Shown here one piece after another: positions 16,711 through 27,781 of a stretch of 62,673 bases of DNA; the stretch's first letter is position 1, and each line of letters opens with the position of its first letter. The translations under genes and the position numbers were made by a program. Under the pieces are notes generated by a model, which worked only from the letters and a program-made list of their open reading frames with translations, made no database searches and was not told where the DNA came from. Origin of the DNA: Patescibacteria group bacterium (lineage in GTDB: Bacteria; Patescibacteriota; Minisyncoccia; Phycocordibacterales; Phycocordibacteraceae); assembly GCA_018826905.1 (NCBI GenBank), contig JAHJYC010000004.1, positions 1-62,673 on the forward strand. Direction: 5' to 3'.

Positions 16711-17808
16711 TTAACTGTGTAAGAAGACCATCACGTCTCCATCCTTAACAATATATGTTTTTCCTTCAGTACGAACATCCCCTTTGTCTCGCGCAGACGA
16801 CCAGGAACCATTCTTTAGAAGTGTATCCCAGCCAATAACTTCTGCACGAATAAATTTGTCTTTAAAATCATTGTGGATTACTGCCCCGGCCTCTGGTGCT
16901 GTTGCCCCGAGGGTTACCGTCCACGCCCTACTCTCTTTAGGTCCTGTGGTAAAAAAGGTAATGAGTCCAAGTGTCTCATACGCACCACGAATGAGCGCAT
17001 CAAGACCATCAACCTGAACACCGAGCTCTGAACGAAACATTTCTTTGTCTTCAGATGCTACGTCATTCAACTCATGCTCTGTACGTGCATCTACTTCCAC
17101 ATACGGGCTTCCAAGTGCGCGCACGGCTGCATATGCAGCTTCAGCGCGTCCGTCGTTCATCTCAGATAGGTTGTGTCCTCCTGCCTTTCCGTTAAAGGAG
17201 AAAAGCATTGGCTTTAGCGTAAGCAGATTTAAAGACTTAATTCTTTTATATTCTTCAGGGGTGAGAGAGACAGAGCGCGCAAGAGCACCACGTACAAGCG
17301 CCTGCTCAATCTTTGCCAGGACCGCCTCTTCAGCAAGAGCGTCTTTGTTTCCTGACTTAACATCTCGCACGAGTCGCTCACGACGACTAGATACAGATTG
17401 TTGATCAGCAAGAATAAGTTCCAAATTTATAACTTCAATATCACGAACCGGATCCACCTCCCCATGTACGTGTATAACGTCTGAATCTTCAAAGAAGCGG
17501 ACCATATGAAGAATGGCGTCCACTTCACGAATATGAGAAAGGAACTGGTTTCCAAGACCTTCTCCTTCAGAAGCGCCCTTAACAAGTCCCGCAATATCAA
17601 CAAACTCAATAGCTGCAGGAATGGTCTTCTCAGACTTTGAAAGTCCAGCAAGCGAAGCAAGTCGCTCGTCAGGTACTCCTACAACACCAACAGAGGGGTC
17701 AATAGTACAAAAAGGATAGTTCTCAGCAGGTACTGCTGCTTTGGTGAGTGCATTAAAAAGCGTGGATTTTCCCACGTTCGGCAGTCCGACAATTCCAATC
17801 TTCAACAT
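16711..17808 (-). CDS. ychF: Redox-regulated ATPase YchF/OLA1
   Basis: Obg-family P-loop protein that binds ATP rather than GTP and associates with ribosomes. 365 residues, full length. GLPNVGKST at residues 7-15 is the P-loop and [20 protein letters not shown] is the switch II region. The nucleotide-specificity loop reads FNGKAG instead of NKxD, as expected for YchF. The TGS-like C-terminus contains [19 protein letters not shown] weak AAGG lies 7 nt before the ATG. It forms a unit with the small membrane protein gene 2 nt downstream. Confidence 0.96.
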   Translation of the reverse strand: MLKIGIVGLPNVGKSTLFNALTKAAVPAENYPFCTIDPSVGVVGVPDERLASLAGLSKSEKTIPAAIEFVDIAGLVKGASEGEGLGNQFLSHIREVDAILHMVRFFEDSDVIHVHGEVDPVRDIEVINLELILADQQSVSSRRERLVRDVKSGNKDALAEEAVLAKIEQALVRGALARSVSLTPEEYKRIKSLNLLTLKPMLFSFNGKAGGHNLSEMNDGRAEAAYAAVRALGSPYVEVDARTEHELNDVASEDKEMFRSELGVQVDGLDALIRGAYETLGLITFFTTGPKESRAWTVTLGATAPEAGAVIHNDFKDKFIRAEVIGWDTLLKNGSWSSARDKGDVRTEGKTYIVKDGDVMVFLHS

Positions 17809-17851
17809 AGGTAAACCTTACGTGCTAAATGAATAAAAAGCTAGAGGTCTA

Positions 17852-17880
17852 TTGACTTTTATTGACTAGGCCAGCATTAT
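17852..17880 (+). promoter_or_regulatory. Promoter of the small membrane protein at 17920-18141
   Basis: TTGACT (17852-17857), a 17-nt spacer, and CATTAT (17875-17880), giving a leader of about 33 nt that carries the ribosome binding site. It is oriented against all neighbouring genes. Confidence 0.55.
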
Positions 17881-17919
17881 GCTCCTGCGAACACTGAACA
17901 CATTTGAAAGGAGTTCACC

Positions 17920-18141
17920 ATGCTTCGCATACGGAATAAGTACCTTTTAATCGCGCTGGCCCTTGTCCTTGGCTTTATCTGGACATTCACCACTTTGAGC
18001 GCTTGCTCAGACTTTAGCTGGTGGCAAAAAATTGTCTTTTGGTTTATCCAAACTGTTCCAGCGCAATGTATCCTCCTGGGTTTACTTCTCGCCAATTTCT
18101 GGCACGAAACAAAACTAAAGGAGGTCTCTACGGAACACTAG
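17920..18141 (+). CDS. Small two-helix membrane protein in a self-contained expression unit
   Basis: 73 residues with two hydrophobic helices (about 8-28 and 37-60) and a charged C-terminus (HETKLKEVSTEH). No family is recognised. The unit is complete: promoter at 17852-17880, a strong AAAGGAG Shine-Dalgarno sequence (17907-17913) 6 nt before the ATG, and an inverted repeat at 18151-18202. It lies alone on the plus strand between minus-strand ychF and a quinone reductase-like gene. A toxin or holin-like peptide would fit the size, but nothing shows this. It shares its architecture with the units at 34053, 45729 and 53168. Confidence 0.6.
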   Translation: MLRIRNKYLLIALALVLGFIWTFTTLSACSDFSWWQKIVFWFIQTVPAQCILLGLLLANFWHETKLKEVSTEH

Positions 18142-18150
18142 TTGTTCCCG

Positions 18151-18202
18151 AAGCCTCGTATTACCCGACTGCCTAACACGCCCTCGTAACGATACGAGGC
18201 TT
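18151..18202. terminator. Long inverted repeat after the 17920 gene, possible two-way terminator
   Basis: AAGCCTCGTAT (18151-18161) pairs perfectly with ATACGAGGCTT (18192-18202), and TAC/GTA can extend the stem past a bulge. The loop is long (about 30 nt) and the T tract weak, so this is a possible terminator for the plus-strand gene and for the minus-strand gene ending at 18209. Confidence 0.5.
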
Positions 18203-18208
18203 CATCAG

Positions 18209-18787
18209 TTATGCAGCACGCTTGGCAAGTGTGCGAACTTTCTTCTTCCAGATCTCCCTCCTTCTATCAGAAGATGTCTCAGATTTTCCGAAAGTAGTTA
18301 TTCTTGTCCTAATGCCCGCAAACTCCAGCAGTGACCTTTTTAAAGATGCAGTAAAGTCGCCAAAGGCAAGCCAGTCAAGAAAGGCAGGATTTCCACACAG
18401 TACAATAACGCGAGCGGTGCGCCCTTTTAGAAGACAGTGCCATCCAAGCCTGTTTCTCCACATACGAAAAGCAAAACGAGGCAAAAACATTCTGTCCCAC
18501 ATGCCCTTTAGTAGCGCAGGCATTCCTCCCCACCAGTTCGGGTGAACAATAACTATATGCTCTGCCCAAGAAATGTTCTCCTGGACGGTCTTGAGGTCTG
18601 GTTCTAATTCTTGAATGGCTTTGTATCCAAGATGCAAAACAGGGTCAAAAGAGAGATCTCCAATGTTCAGTCTGCGCACCTCATGGCCTGCCTCCCTTGC
18701 GGCATTTTCATACTCAGTTGCAAGTGCACCAGAAAGCGTATCAGCATTCGGATGTCCGAGTAGAACAAATATGCGCTTTGCCTTCAT
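18209..18787 (-). CDS. NAD(P)H quinone oxidoreductase / flavodoxin-fold family protein
   Basis: 192 residues, the usual length for the NQO1/KefF/MdaB family of flavin-binding quinone reductases. VLLGHPNADTLSGALA at the N-terminus is the phosphate-binding region, and HIVIVHPNWWGGMPALLKGMWDR near residues 75-97 is the characteristic flavin-loop motif of this family. Likely cytoplasmic two-electron reduction of quinones or related electrophiles. It follows an unknown 77-residue gene by 2 nt, so they are probably co-transcribed. The exact substrate cannot be read from the sequence. Confidence 0.85.
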   Translation of the reverse strand: MKAKRIFVLLGHPNADTLSGALATEYENAAREAGHEVRRLNIGDLSFDPVLHLGYKAIQELEPDLKTVQENISWAEHIVIVHPNWWGGMPALLKGMWDRMFLPRFAFRMWRNRLGWHCLLKGRTARVIVLCGNPAFLDWLAFGDFTASLKRSLLEFAGIRTRITTFGKSETSSDRRREIWKKKVRTLAKRAA

Positions 18788-18789
18788 GA

Positions 18790-19023
18790 CTACCGTTGAT
18801 TTCCCATTAAACCAGATAGTTCCTCGCGGTACTTCTTCATAACCTCCATGGTTGCCTTCATCTGATTATCTCCACCCTTTACCCTGCGATCCACTTCCTC
18901 ACCAATTTTCTTAAAAAGCTCAGGGTCCTTTTCAACAAGTGCAAGAATCTGCTCCCGTTGCGCTTCGGGCATATCCTTCATTTTCATTTTTAGCGCTTGG
19001 CGTACGAGAAATTGCTGTATCAT
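18790..19023 (-). CDS. Small hypothetical helical protein
   Basis: 77 residues, rich in Lys, Glu and Met, with no hydrophobic segment. The pattern MPEAQREQILALVEKDPELFKKIGEEVDRRVKGG suggests two or three amphipathic helices. Such short proteins are common in CPR genomes but I recognise no family. The quinone reductase-like gene begins 2 nt downstream, which supports it being a real expressed gene. Cytoplasmic. Confidence 0.6.
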   Translation of the reverse strand: MIQQFLVRQALKMKMKDMPEAQREQILALVEKDPELFKKIGEEVDRRVKGGDNQMKATMEVMKKYREELSGLMGNQR

Positions 19024-19067
19024 ATAGGCGCTATTTTAGCACAGGGGCTACTCTCTGCGAACTATCA

Positions 19068-19475
19068 CTAATCTATGTGCGGCACCATAAATCCACGCAG
19101 TGTACGTGTTCCTAAATATAGAGTCCCCATGAACAGAAGCGCGAGAATGGCAACAAGACTATTTTGTGAAATCAAATCAATATTGTTGTTAATTCTAGAA
19201 AGTGCGAGTCCTCCAAACAAAAGAAGTCCAGCTACTGATATAAGAACATTGACCCAGTGTATCCATTGTTGCACCGGATTTGTTATACCTGCTGAAACAA
19301 CAAGACACAGTATAAAAAACATAACGGCTCCCGTTGAAAATGGGAGCGCTGTGCCTATAAATTGAGTGAGGAAAATTAGAATTGAGGCTGCAACAAAGAG
19401 CCCACGAACAATATCTCCGTGGTAGTGGCTAGGCGCTCTCTCATTAGCCGGGTCGTAGATTGTCTCTCCGCTCAT
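19068..19475 (-). CDS. Hypothetical four-helix membrane protein next to the ATP synthase operon
   Basis: 135 residues with four hydrophobic helices (about 24-44, 47-66, 72-92 and 106-124), and a short His-containing N-terminus (APSHYHGD) facing the cytoplasm or periplasm. It lies 43 nt after atpC on the same strand. AAGGA lies close before the ATG. It could be the last gene of the atp operon or have its own transcript. It is not the AtpI/UncI protein, which would precede atpB. Function unknown. Confidence 0.6.
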   Translation of the reverse strand: MSGETIYDPANERAPSHYHGDIVRGLFVAASILIFLTQFIGTALPFSTGAVMFFILCLVVSAGITNPVQQWIHWVNVLISVAGLLLFGGLALSRINNNIDLISQNSLVAILALLFMGTLYLGTRTLRGFMVPHID

Positions 19476-19517
19476 AGTTCCTTAAGTATGGAATCTATAC
19501 GGGGAGTTGTAAAGAGG

Positions 19518-19765
19518 CTACAGAAGGACTGTGGATTGTCCACTTGAGACCTCTGCAATTCCCCCTTCACTGATTGGGAGACTGAGTTCTGAGCCTGACG
19601 CGTCCTTAACGAGAGCAGTACCCTCCTTTAAGGGAGAGACAAATGCCTCGTGTCCTGCCATAACGGTAAACACGCCATCAGTTCCAGGAAGTGTCACAGA
19701 AATAGCCTCTCCTTCAAAGAGATTCTCTCCTACCTTCGCAATAGTTAGATGAAATGTTTTAGCCA

Positions 19766-19766
<1 letters not shown>
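19518..19766 (-). CDS. atpC: F-type ATP synthase epsilon subunit, beta-sandwich domain only
   Basis: 82 residues, against about 135 in ordinary bacteria. The N-terminal beta-sandwich is present: FHLTIAKVGENLFEGEAISVTLPGTDG, then VMAGHEAFVSPLKEG. The C-terminal helical hairpin that inhibits ATP hydrolysis is missing. The core role of joining gamma to the c-ring can remain, but epsilon-type inhibition should be lost. Its ATG overlaps the atpD stop by one base (TAATG), a sign of translational coupling. Confidence 0.9.
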
Positions 19767-22091
<2,325 letters not shown>

Positions 22092-22101
22092 ACCCGGGTG
22101 T

Positions 22102-23649
22102 TTAGGAGCGTGCGGCAAACTTATCTAGAACTGCACGAAGATCTTTTTCAGTTCCCTCTCCAATCTCACGAGTGGTGCGAATAGCAGCAAGTACTCCAGT
22201 TGCCTCGCGGTTAAGGAAGTCCTGAAGGCGGTTCTCTGCTGCAGCAGTCTCCTCAGGAGCAAACAAGTCAAAGTACCCGTTTGTTGCTGCGAAAATAACC
22301 GCTGCCTCCATTTCAAAGGCAATAGGAGCTCCTTGTCCCTGCTTAAGCATTTCTGTCATGCGCTGTCCTGAATCAATGCGACGCTTTGTATCTGCGTCTA
22401 GGTCTGAAGAGAACTGCATGAATGCCTCAAGCTCACGGAACTGCGCGAGCTCCAGTTTAATCTTTCCAGACACTTTTTTCATGGCCTTTGTCTGCGCTGC
22501 TGATCCCACACGAGACACAGACACTCCAACGTTAATAGCTGGACGAAGTCCTTTGTTGAAGAGATCAGATTCCAGAAAGATCTGTCCGTCTGTAATAGAG
22601 ATGACGTTTGTTGGGATGTACGCTGAGATGTCATTCTCTTGAGTCTCAATAATAGGAAGCGCGGTAATGGATCCTCCTCCCTTCTCTTTTGAAAGCTTTG
22701 CAGCTCGCTCTAGAAGTCGTGAGTGGAGGTAGAACACGTCTCCAGGGTACGCTTCGCGTCCTGGGGGACGGCGAAGAAGAAGTGACATCTGGCGGTAGGC
22801 AACGGCCTGCTTTGAAAGGTCATCATACACGACAAGTGCGTCCTTACCCTGTTCCATAAAGTGTTCAGCAATAGCGGCTCCCGCAAATGGTGCAAGGAAC
22901 TGGAGAGCAGCTGGAGCTGAGGCTGGGGCCGTAACTACAATGGTGTAATCCATCGCTCCTGCCTCTGTGAGCTGTCCTACGATACGAGCGGTCTTAGACT
23001 CCTTTTGTCCAATAGCAACGTAAATACAAATAGGACGAGTCTCAGCACTCTCAGACTTCTGGTTAAGAATAGTATCAATTGCAATAGTCGTCTTTCCTGT
23101 TCCGCGGTCTCCAATGATGAGCTGTCGCTGTCCACGACCAATTGGAGTCATAGCATCAATAGCTTTGATACCGGTATGAAGTGGCTGATTCACCGGTGCG
23201 CGGTCAATAACGCCGTATGCTTCGCTCTCAATAGGACGAGACGTGGTCGCCTTTGTTGGACCCTTTCCATCTACAGGCTCACCAAGTGGGTTCACCACGC
23301 GCCCAACAAGACCATCTCCTACTGGGATAGAGAGGAGGTGTCCTAGGCGACGCACAAGCATTCCCTCGTAGACCTTTGAGGAATCTCCCAAGATAACGGC
23401 GCGGACACCGTCTTCTTCTAGGTTGAGCACAAGTCCGTACACCGGATCAGCATCCTTGAGCGCTTCTTCAAGCGTTCTATCAAACGTCGGGTCAAAGAGC
23501 ACCATCTCAGTCATGATGGCGTTCTCAAGGCCATCAATCTCTGCAATACCGTCTCCGGTAGCACGGACGATGCCTGTCTCCGTTGTTCCTGTCTTTGATT
23601 CAGGAAGTCCTGCGATCTCTTTCTCAATGCGCGTAATGATGCTCTCCAT
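22102..23649 (-). CDS. atpA: F-type ATP synthase alpha subunit
   Basis: Non-catalytic nucleotide-binding F1 subunit, 515 residues (typical 500-515). The Walker A GDRGTGKT is at residues 180-187. [10 protein letters not shown], the [48 protein letters not shown] block (split here only for description), and the arginine finger region [15 protein letters not shown] [15 protein letters not shown] are visible. It begins 2 nt after atpH. Confidence 0.97.
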   Translation of the reverse strand: MESIITRIEKEIAGLPESKTGTTETGIVRATGDGIAEIDGLENAIMTEMVLFDPTFDRTLEEALKDADPVYGLVLNLEEDGVRAVILGDSSKVYEGMLVRRLGHLLSIPVGDGLVGRVVNPLGEPVDGKGPTKATTSRPIESEAYGVIDRAPVNQPLHTGIKAIDAMTPIGRGQRQLIIGDRGTGKTTIAIDTILNQKSESAETRPICIYVAIGQKESKTARIVGQLTEAGAMDYTIVVTAPASAPAALQFLAPFAGAAIAEHFMEQGKDALVVYDDLSKQAVAYRQMSLLLRRPPGREAYPGDVFYLHSRLLERAAKLSKEKGGGSITALPIIETQENDISAYIPTNVISITDGQIFLESDLFNKGLRPAINVGVSVSRVGSAAQTKAMKKVSGKIKLELAQFRELEAFMQFSSDLDADTKRRIDSGQRMTEMLKQGQGAPIAFEMEAAVIFAATNGYFDLFAPEETAAAENRLQDFLNREATGVLAAIRTTREIGEGTEKDLRAVLDKFAARS

Positions 23650-23651
23650 AC

Positions 23652-24017
23652 CTAGTTTGTAATTTTCTGATAAAGGTCTACTAATGCTTGTTTTGCTGAA
23701 CGATCAACACTAATGCCTCCTGATCGTGCTCGCCATCCCCGAATGAGAGACTCGTTTATTGATACTGAGTCAGTCTCAATGCCTGCTTCCTTTGCCTCCT
23801 CTAGTGCCTGCTTCTTCTCAGATTCAGACGCTATTTCAATGTGAGGTGCGAGCTTCTGGCTACGTGCTTGGATACTTTTTAGTTCGCGCAGGATACCTGG
23901 AAGAAGTTTCATTCGGCCTTCTTCTTTTAGGTGTGTCACAAACCCACTTATGAGCTTCTCCTCATCGGTTCCGTTCTTAAGTGACTGTGCGAGTGCCTGT
24001 GCGTACTGTTTCTCCAT
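23652..24017 (-). CDS. atpH: F-type ATP synthase delta subunit, short form
   Basis: 121 residues, against about 175-180 in most bacteria. Identified by position (atpF-atpH-atpA) and by the start [14 protein letters not shown] and the end [27 protein letters not shown], which resembles the C-terminal delta motif ending in D-x-S. Much of the six-helix N-terminal domain that binds the top of F1 appears shortened. It should still link the b stator to alpha. Spacing is 2 nt to atpA and 5 nt from atpF. Confidence 0.85.
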   Translation of the reverse strand: MEKQYAQALAQSLKNGTDEEKLISGFVTHLKEEGRMKLLPGILRELKSIQARSQKLAPHIEIASESEKKQALEEAKEAGIETDSVSINESLIRGWRARSGGISVDRSAKQALVDLYQKITN

Positions 24018-24022
24018 AGTAA

Positions 24023-24466
24023 TTAGCTTTTGCGAAGCACTTTCTCTGCAGCAAGAATTGCAAGACGAGCTACTTCTTTTTCACTATCACGAAGTGCTTG
24101 AGCAGCTGTCTCCTCGGCTCTTGCTTCTGCGTCAGCGGCAACCTGCGCTGCTCTTGCTTCAGCTTCTTTCATGATGCGAGACTTTTCAGACCCCGCAAGC
24201 TCGCGAGCAGACGCGACAATGCCTTCTGCTTCAGTTTCAGCTCCCTGCACTACCTGTGCAGCATTCTCATCTGCAACAGCAAGCTTTTGAGAAGCTGCTT
24301 CAGCGTCCTCAACACCCTGAGCAATCTTTGCACGACGCTCATCAAGTGTTTTCATAACTGGCTTATACAAAAGCCACGTGAGCGCTACAAAGAGCACTCC
24401 AAAGTTAATGAGCTGCGCAAGAAGCAGCTTTCCATCTATGCCGAAGGCTTCGAAGAGTTGTTCCAT
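24023..24466 (-). CDS. atpF: F-type ATP synthase b subunit
   Basis: 147 residues. One N-terminal membrane helix (about 12-32, LLAQLINFGVLFVALTWLLYKPV) is followed by a long charged, Ala/Glu-rich helix (KTLDERRAKIAQGVEDAEAA onward) expected to form the peripheral stalk coiled coil. This layout and the location between atpE and atpH identify it. It is somewhat shorter than the E. coli protein (156). Membrane-anchored stator component. Confidence 0.93.
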   Translation of the reverse strand: MEQLFEAFGIDGKLLLAQLINFGVLFVALTWLLYKPVMKTLDERRAKIAQGVEDAEAASQKLAVADENAAQVVQGAETEAEGIVASARELAGSEKSRIMKEAEARAAQVAADAEARAEETAAQALRDSEKEVARLAILAAEKVLRKS

Positions 24467-24483
24467 AGCGCAGTACTAACCAA

Positions 24484-24726
<243 letters not shown>

Positions 24727-24777
24727 TTAAGATAAATAATGGCTCAACTGTACATCCCAGAGCCGCATGAAAGCCTA

Positions 24778-25629
24778 TTAATGGCTCTCGTGCGGATCCA
24801 TGATTGAAAGCTTGATAAAGAACAGGGTGAGCATAGCGAACACCACTGCCTGGATGAAGCCTACGAACACCTCAAATGCCATTAGCGGCACCGGAAGGAG
24901 ATAGGCAACAAAGAAAAGCGCTACAGCAATCATCACTTCGCCCGCGAACACGTTTCCGAACAGACGGAAGGAAAAAGAGATGAGGCGACCTACGTTTGAG
25001 AGCAATTCAATGATCCCCACCACGAAGTTAACCGGTGAACTAAAATTAACATATTTCCCAGCATACTTGAAAAAGCCGAGAACAATCACTCCAGTTATCT
25101 CAATAACAACGAACGAAATAATTGCGAGTGCAAGCGTCATATTCAAGTCAGCTGCGGGTGCCCTAAACAACGGAACGAGTGTTCCGTTGTGTTCAACAAG
25201 CAGTGAACCAATACCAGGAAGGAAGGCAAGCTCGTTTGCCAAGAAGACAAAGAGGAAGATGGTCATGATGAGCGGGAAGAACCGTCGTGCGAGTTTCTCG
25301 TCCTCAAGTGTTTCCGTCATGTAATTGAGCACTCCCTCAAAAAGCATTTCAACACCTGCCTGAAGCTTTCCAGGAATCATTGCGATCTTGCTTCTGAAAA
25401 ACAGTGCGAAACCAATGAGAAGCGCAATAGTAACCCACGTCATAAGGAGTGAGTTTGTGATTGGGAAGTCAAAGATACGAAAAACCTCCTCAGCTTTGAG
25501 TACTACGTGAATGCCGCTTGCGTGCTCAGCTCCTCCCTCAGCCTGAGGAGCTCCTTCAGCTGCATAGGCAACAGCGGTGCCGAACACCGCATGTAAAAAA
25601 GACCCCATCTGGGCCAGTACCCCTGTCAT
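24778..25629 (-). CDS. atpB: F-type ATP synthase a subunit
   Basis: 283 residues from ATG 25629 (MTGVLAQMGSFL); a TACACT box ends 6 nt upstream, and the ATG 21 nt further up would lie before the transcript start. Several hydrophobic helices are present. Two family motifs are visible: the essential-arginine helix SNVGRLISFSFRLFGNVFAGE, and near the C-terminus FVGFIQAVVFAMLTLFFI. Forms the proton half-channels against the c-ring. First gene of atpBEFHAGDC. Confidence 0.95.
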   Translation of the reverse strand: MTGVLAQMGSFLHAVFGTAVAYAAEGAPQAEGGAEHASGIHVVLKAEEVFRIFDFPITNSLLMTWVTIALLIGFALFFRSKIAMIPGKLQAGVEMLFEGVLNYMTETLEDEKLARRFFPLIMTIFLFVFLANELAFLPGIGSLLVEHNGTLVPLFRAPAADLNMTLALAIISFVVIEITGVIVLGFFKYAGKYVNFSSPVNFVVGIIELLSNVGRLISFSFRLFGNVFAGEVMIAVALFFVAYLLPVPLMAFEVFVGFIQAVVFAMLTLFFIKLSIMDPHESH

Positions 25630-25635
25630 GAACTT

Positions 25636-25664
25636 AGTGTAGCAGGCCAAGTGCTGCTTCGCAA
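25636..25664 (-). promoter_or_regulatory. Promoter of the ATP synthase operon (leaderless)
   Basis: Reverse-strand TTGCGA (25664-25659), a 17-nt spacer, and TACACT (25641-25636), which ends 6 nt before ATG 25629 of atpB. Confidence 0.65.
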
Positions 25665-25706
25665 AACAGATACCATGTGGACTGTTGCGGTACGCTCTCG
25701 GCCACT

Positions 25707-25712
25707 TATACT
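25707..25712 (+). promoter_or_regulatory. -10 box of the DNA methyltransferase gene
   Basis: TATACT, 12 nt before ATG 25725, giving a leader of only about 5 nt. It lies in the gap between the divergent atp operon and the methyltransferase gene. Confidence 0.5.
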
Positions 25713-25724
25713 GTGTATATTCCT

Positions 25725-26615
25725 ATGAAGGCTGCACCAAAACAGAAAAGGAGCGCAGCTTCCCTCCCGCTAAACAAAATTATTCTTGGAGACGCTCTCA
25801 AGGAGCTTCGCAAACTTCCAGATGCTAGCTGCGATGTCATTGTTGCAGATCCGCCCTATAACATTGGGAAAGACTTTGGAAACAACAAAGACAAAATGGA
25901 ACTTCAGGCGTACCTTGCCTGGTGCAAGGAGTGGATTGAGGAATGTACGCGGGTACTTAAGCCTTCTGGCACACTTTTCATATACGGTTTCAGCGAAATA
26001 CTTGCCCACATTTCAGTACAGACAGAACTCCCTAAGCGATGGCTAATATGGCACTACACAAATAAGAATGTTGCCTCTCTCAACTTTTGGCAGCGAAGTC
26101 ATGAGTCCATTCTGTGTCTTTGGAAAGAGAAACCTGTCTTTAACAGAGATGCAGTACGTGAACCTTACACTGAAGGCTTTCTAAAAGGAGCTGCAGGCAA
26201 AGTACGTAAAGGAACCGTAGGGAGATTTAGCAAGAACGGAAAGGAAACAGTGTATGCAGCGCATGAAGGAGGTGCTCTTCCAAGAGACGTACTGAAAATT
26301 CCTGCTCTTGCAGGTGGCGCCGGGATGGTTGAGCGATGGTTCTTATGCAAAACCTGCAAGAAGGTCTGTAAGCCGACCTCTCTAAAGGAACATGCTGGGC
26401 ACAATATCGTGAAGCATCCAACGCAAAAGCCTTTGGAGCTCTCACGGAAGCTTATTGGATCAGCAGCTCCCACAAAAGGAGGTGTAGTACTTGTTCCTTT
26501 TGTCGGAACAGGCTCTGAGTGCGCAGTCGCCAAAGAGCTTGGACTAAGCTACATCGGGTACGAAATTAACCCTGAGTACGTTCAAATCGCCAGAAAGTTT
26601 GTTGCCGCACACTAA
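25725..26615 (+). CDS. DNA methyltransferase, beta-class N6-adenine/N4-cytosine, with a zinc-ribbon-like insert
   Basis: 296 residues from ATG 25725 (MKAAPKQKRSAASLP). The catalytic motif IV DPPYNIGKD lies near residue 41, and the SAM-binding motif I FVGTGSECAVAKELG comes later, near residue 262. This IV-then-I order marks the beta class (as in M.HinfI and CcrM). DPPY favours adenine N6. HPTQKPLEL precedes motif I as usual. An unusual CKTCKKVCKPTSLKEHAGH segment just before it looks like a small zinc knuckle. The gene converges on a candidate restriction enzyme gene, with stop codons overlapping by 4 nt, suggesting a type II system. Confidence 0.9.
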   Translation: MKAAPKQKRSAASLPLNKIILGDALKELRKLPDASCDVIVADPPYNIGKDFGNNKDKMELQAYLAWCKEWIEECTRVLKPSGTLFIYGFSEILAHISVQTELPKRWLIWHYTNKNVASLNFWQRSHESILCLWKEKPVFNRDAVREPYTEGFLKGAAGKVRKGTVGRFSKNGKETVYAAHEGGALPRDVLKIPALAGGAGMVERWFLCKTCKKVCKPTSLKEHAGHNIVKHPTQKPLELSRKLIGSAAPTKGGVVLVPFVGTGSECAVAKELGLSYIGYEINPEYVQIARKFVAAH

Positions 26616-27301
26616 CTTTCTCTTTCTGCGTCTATCTTCCTTTTTTCAGGAAGGAATGTTTCTTCTGTAAAAATAACGAAACCATTTGAAAGATGGCGAG
26701 TGCGAGTGTCTTCCATAAAGCGAAGATATGGCTTCCTAAACTCTCCTTTCTTGGTCTTCGGGTTTGAGAGTATGCTCGGCACTTCATAGTTTATATCTAT
26801 AGACTCCCCTGAAAGCTTACTCTTTTGAGCCTGAGGCTTTCTGCCCACCACTCCAGCAAAAGAAGTCTTCTTAACTTGATAGTTAAGAAAGTGCTTTTTG
26901 TATTCAACACGAATATCTGCCCCCTGATGATCTAGTTCTGCTGACATGGAGACAGTACCAGGACCGAAAACTGTCTCAGCAACGTATCCTGCATGAATCT
27001 GCGTTATGAGTCCTGCCCATGTTCTGTATATACGGGCTTTGAGTCCTCTGTAAAAACAATCCTCACACATAGTTGATTTAGTACGGAACTCTTCAATCTC
27101 CGTACTCTTTTCAGAAAGATATCTCTCATAAAAATCATCAAATGAAAGAAACGTTCTTTCATCCCAGTACACCGTATACAAAAGCTGTACTGCCTGAATA
27201 TTCTTCGGCAGATCCATCTCCACTATCTTTATAGGACTATAAAGCCCTCTGTACGCCGCAAGATCTACAGTCTTTAGGAATTCTTCAAAAGCGTGGATCA
27301 T
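26612..27301 (-). CDS. Candidate type II restriction endonuclease partnered with the methyltransferase
   Basis: 229 residues. I do not recognise the exact family. A PD-(D/E)XK-like core can be proposed at residues about 120-150: ELDHQGADIRVEYKK followed by NYQVKKTS, with D-x(n)-Q-x-K in place of E-x-K, a variant seen in several type II enzymes. C79 and C82 (MCEDCF) form a CxxC. Location is the main support: it overlaps the convergent methyltransferase by 4 nt. It follows mazG by 3 nt, so the two are probably co-transcribed. Recognition sequence unknown. Confidence 0.55.
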   Translation of the reverse strand: MIHAFEEFLKTVDLAAYRGLYSPIKIVEMDLPKNIQAVQLLYTVYWDERTFLSFDDFYERYLSEKSTEIEEFRTKSTMCEDCFYRGLKARIYRTWAGLITQIHAGYVAETVFGPGTVSMSAELDHQGADIRVEYKKHFLNYQVKKTSFAGVVGRKPQAQKSKLSGESIDINYEVPSILSNPKTKKGEFRKPYLRFMEDTRTRHLSNGFVIFTEETFLPEKRKIDAERES

Positions 27302-27304
27302 AGA

Positions 27305-27694
27305 CTATGAATTCTCTCCTCGCGATTCCCTCTTAATCTTCCAATACACATTTTCCGGATCTGTTTCGCGTGAATCTTCAGTACTATTGAAAAGTTCTGC
27401 TGGATACTTTTTCTTTGCCCTTTCAAGCTTTTCTAAGACAATCTCTCCTGTATCAAACCCAAGAAGCACGCTCATGTCCAAGCAATAGATAAAAACATCT
27501 GCGAGCTCCCCTTTGATAAGCTCCAGTTTTTTAGGATCATTGCGTACTTCTTCCAACGTTTGATTCGTCCACTGAAATAATTCAAGCAATTCAGCAGACT
27601 CAATAGATATTGATTTAGCTATATCTGCAGGCCTTAGTTGATCCCACTTGCGCTCTACTAAGTACTCTCTAATAGTATCTTCGTACTTCTTCAT
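27305..27694 (-). CDS. mazG: MazG-like nucleotide pyrophosphohydrolase
   Basis: 129 residues from ATG 27694 (MKKYEDTIREYLVERKWDQ). The all-alpha NTP-PPase fold is shown by SIESAELLELFQW (E-x-x-E metal site) and ELADVFIYCLDM (E-x-x-D), as in the small MazG/dCTPase proteins that remove non-canonical or excess dNTPs. The frame can be extended upstream, but only through the tRNA-Ala gene, so that extension is rejected. The A of the ATG is also the last A of the tRNA CCA end. The candidate restriction enzyme follows 3 nt downstream. Confidence 0.88.
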   Translation of the reverse strand: MKKYEDTIREYLVERKWDQLRPADIAKSISIESAELLELFQWTNQTLEEVRNDPKKLELIKGELADVFIYCLDMSVLLGFDTGEIVLEKLERAKKKYPAELFNSTEDSRETDPENVYWKIKRESRGENS

Positions 27695-27769
27695 GGTGGA
27701 CCCTACCGGACTTGAACCGGTCACCTCATCCATGCCATGGATGCGCTCTACCAGATGAGCTAAGGGCCC
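27694..27769 (-). tRNA. tRNA-Ala (anticodon GGC), CCA encoded
   Basis: The reverse strand folds as a complete cloverleaf: acceptor GGGCCCT/AGGGTCC, D-arm AGCTCATCTGGTAGAGC, anticodon stem CATCC/GGATG with loop ATGGCAT (anticodon GGC), and T-arm CCGGTTCAAGTCCGG. It ends in discriminator A plus encoded CCA. The final A (27694) is the first base of the mazG start codon. Confidence 0.95.
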
Positions 27770-27781
27770 TGCCTCACTACT

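Noticed and set aside
27695..27733. N-terminal extension of mazG by 13 residues
   Set aside because: The extra codons are a translation of the tRNA-Ala sequence. MazG similarity begins at ATG 27694.
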